From Chloroflexota bacterium (GTDB taxonomy: Bacteria > Chloroflexota > Anaerolineae > Promineifilales > Promineifilaceae), in assembly GCA_008501785.1 (NCBI GenBank), contig QQUD01000118.1, forward strand, positions 1 to 5,745: DNA of 5,745 nucleotides, read 5' to 3'. Below the pieces are notes generated by a model. That model was not told the DNA's origin. It saw nothing but the letters and a program-made list of their open reading frames with translations, and searched no databases. Positions 5,227 to 5,745 of the stretch are shown here, piece by piece (position 1 is the first letter of the stretch; every line of letters starts with the position of its first letter). The position numbers were made by a program, and so were the translations under genes.

Positions 5227-5661
5227 AAGACAGCGCCAAACACAACATCGCAAACAATAAACTAAAGGCGCTGTCGAAATTAAAAAAGGCTCTGCTGTGA
5301 AACAAGCAGTACCGAGCAAAGCCCAAATAACTTAGAAATTTAATTACTTAACAACAAACTCTCATCGAAAACAGGTAAACCTTAAGGAGGTGATAAGGAA
5401 CCGTGTCTGATTTGTAGGCTGCATTTCAGACCGTTAAAAAAAGGGAAAACAATTCAGCCAAATGCGTGAAGAAGAACATCATCGTCAAATCTTACTGAAG
5501 AAGCAAACAGTGATGAACGTTTAAGCCTAGTGCTTAATATATCAGATTTGAAGGTGAGAACGTAAAAAAATATATAGCGTGAAGAAAGCAAACCGGCACC
5601 TACCCCCTGAAAGAGCAACACGTTACTCCTCAGGATAAGGTGCCGGTCTTTTTTTGCTTTC
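5227..5661 (+). ncRNA. Candidate structured noncoding RNA of unknown class, about 430 nt
   Basis: The region lacks a credible protein gene but is dense in complementary segments, in this order. GACAGCGCC (5229-5237) pairs with GGCGCTGTC (5267-5275), 9 bp perfect. GGCT + CTGCT (5288-5296) pairs with AGCAG (5305-5309) + AGCC (5320-5323). GGT and CCTTA (5374-5376, 5380-5384) pair with TAAGG and ACC (5394-5398, 5400-5402), displaying AGGAGGTGA in the loop. GTCTGA (5405-5410) pairs with TCAGAC (5426-5431). The loop of that hairpin, GGCTG (5417-5421), matches CAGCC (5455-5459) as a possible pseudoknot. TCAAATCT (5485-5492) pairs with AGATTTGA (5544-5551), enclosing hairpins ACTG/CAGT (5494-5511) and TTAAGC/GCTTAA (5521-5537) as a three-way junction. 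A strong terminator ends it. I find no signature of tmRNA, RNase P RNA, SRP RNA, group I or II introns, T-box or common riboswitches. Boundaries are inferred. It could be a free RNA or the leader of a gene beyond the window. Confidence 0.5.
5584..5661 (+). terminator. Strong intrinsic terminator with extended, branched-looking stem
   Basis: ACCGGCACCT (5592-5601) pairs with AGGTGCCGGT (5638-5647), followed by CTTTTTTT. Outside this, GAAAGCAAA (5584-5592) matches TTTGCTTTC (5653-5661), so the structure could also work on the minus strand. Inside the stem, CCTGA (5606-5610) pairs with TCAGG (5630-5634), and GAG/CTC and AAC/GTT continue towards the tip. The structured apex is more elaborate than a plain terminator loop needs, so it may also be a functional 3' domain of the RNA. 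Confidence 0.85.
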
Positions 5662-5745
5662 TCGCAACCTTTAGATAAATCCTGCGTATTGTATTTTGAA
5701 TTGAATTTGAATGTGAAATGAAATTGATTATTAGTTAAAGGAACT
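5662..5745 (+). other. AT-rich stretch at right edge, possible leader of an off-window gene
   Basis: The stretch contains TTGAATTTGAAT-type short repeats and ends with AAAGGA (5737-5742), a possible Shine-Dalgarno for a start codon just past the window. Nothing else is recognisable. Confidence 0.2.

Noticed and set aside
5058..5300. Possible 80-residue protein starting at TTG 5058
   Set aside because: It has a weak start, no Shine-Dalgarno, low-complexity Phe/His/Lys-rich composition and no recognisable domain, and it runs into the inverted repeats of the RNA candidate.
5384..5394. Fragment of an antisense 16S rRNA 3' end (AAGGAGGTGAT)
   Set aside because: The match stops at the Shine-Dalgarno itself and does not continue into 16S sequence, so it is not an rRNA remnant.
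5462..5524. 20-codon frame from ATG 5462 (begins M-R-E-E-E-H-H)
   Set aside because: No Shine-Dalgarno lies at a useful distance, and it spans both sides of the three-way-junction helices. A tag or leader peptide cannot be excluded but is not supported.
5584..5661. T-box, TPP, cobalamin, FMN, lysine or SAM riboswitch upstream of a terminator
   Set aside because: None of the conserved core motifs of these classes that I know is present in 5227-5661. An attenuator of an unknown type remains possible.

Overview
The window is about 5.7 kb of bacterial chromosome of moderate G+C content. It most resembles Chloroflexota (Anaerolineae-like). That is inference from three things: a tandem DsbA-like thioredoxin protein, an HPr-kinase-like ATPase coupled to an M50-like membrane protein, and a secreted glycosidase carrying the short YLPLV motif I associate with secreted proteins of that phylum. 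No phage, insertion sequence, CRISPR, tRNA or rRNA gene is visible.

Layout. (1) 2-895, +: the C-terminal part of a protein with two DsbA-like domains, cut by the window edge. (2) 897-1000: a short GAGACA-type tandem repeat, then a roughly 70-nt imperfect palindrome. (3) 1019-1972 and 1973-2509, +: an HprK-related P-loop kinase and an M50-like membrane protein whose stop and start codons abut. (4) 2511-2569: a long inverted repeat between convergent genes. (5) 2561-3169, -: a soluble class I SAM methyltransferase. (6) 3195-4070 and 4113-4937, +: a secreted GH114-type glycosidase and a membrane-anchored methyltransferase-like protein. Neither has a clear Shine-Dalgarno, and each has a -10-like box very close to its ATG. 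(7) 4938-5745: about 800 bp without a credible protein gene. Its second half has many nested and pseudoknot-compatible inverted repeats and ends in a strong intrinsic terminator, so I read it as a gene for a structured noncoding RNA of roughly 430 nt, of no class I recognise.

Two signals stand out. The 8-bp palindrome ACGGCCGT occurs nine times, always in genes, in all three reading frames and often as AAACGGCCGTTT. This is a highly iterated palindrome in the style of cyanobacterial HIP1. The other is the structured RNA candidate near the right end, which includes a hairpin displaying a perfect Shine-Dalgarno sequence in its loop.

The genes do not form one obvious pathway. The only pair with a sequence-supported functional link is the kinase and the M50-like protein, which are translationally coupled. 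The other genes look like ordinary envelope, secreted and methyltransferase functions.
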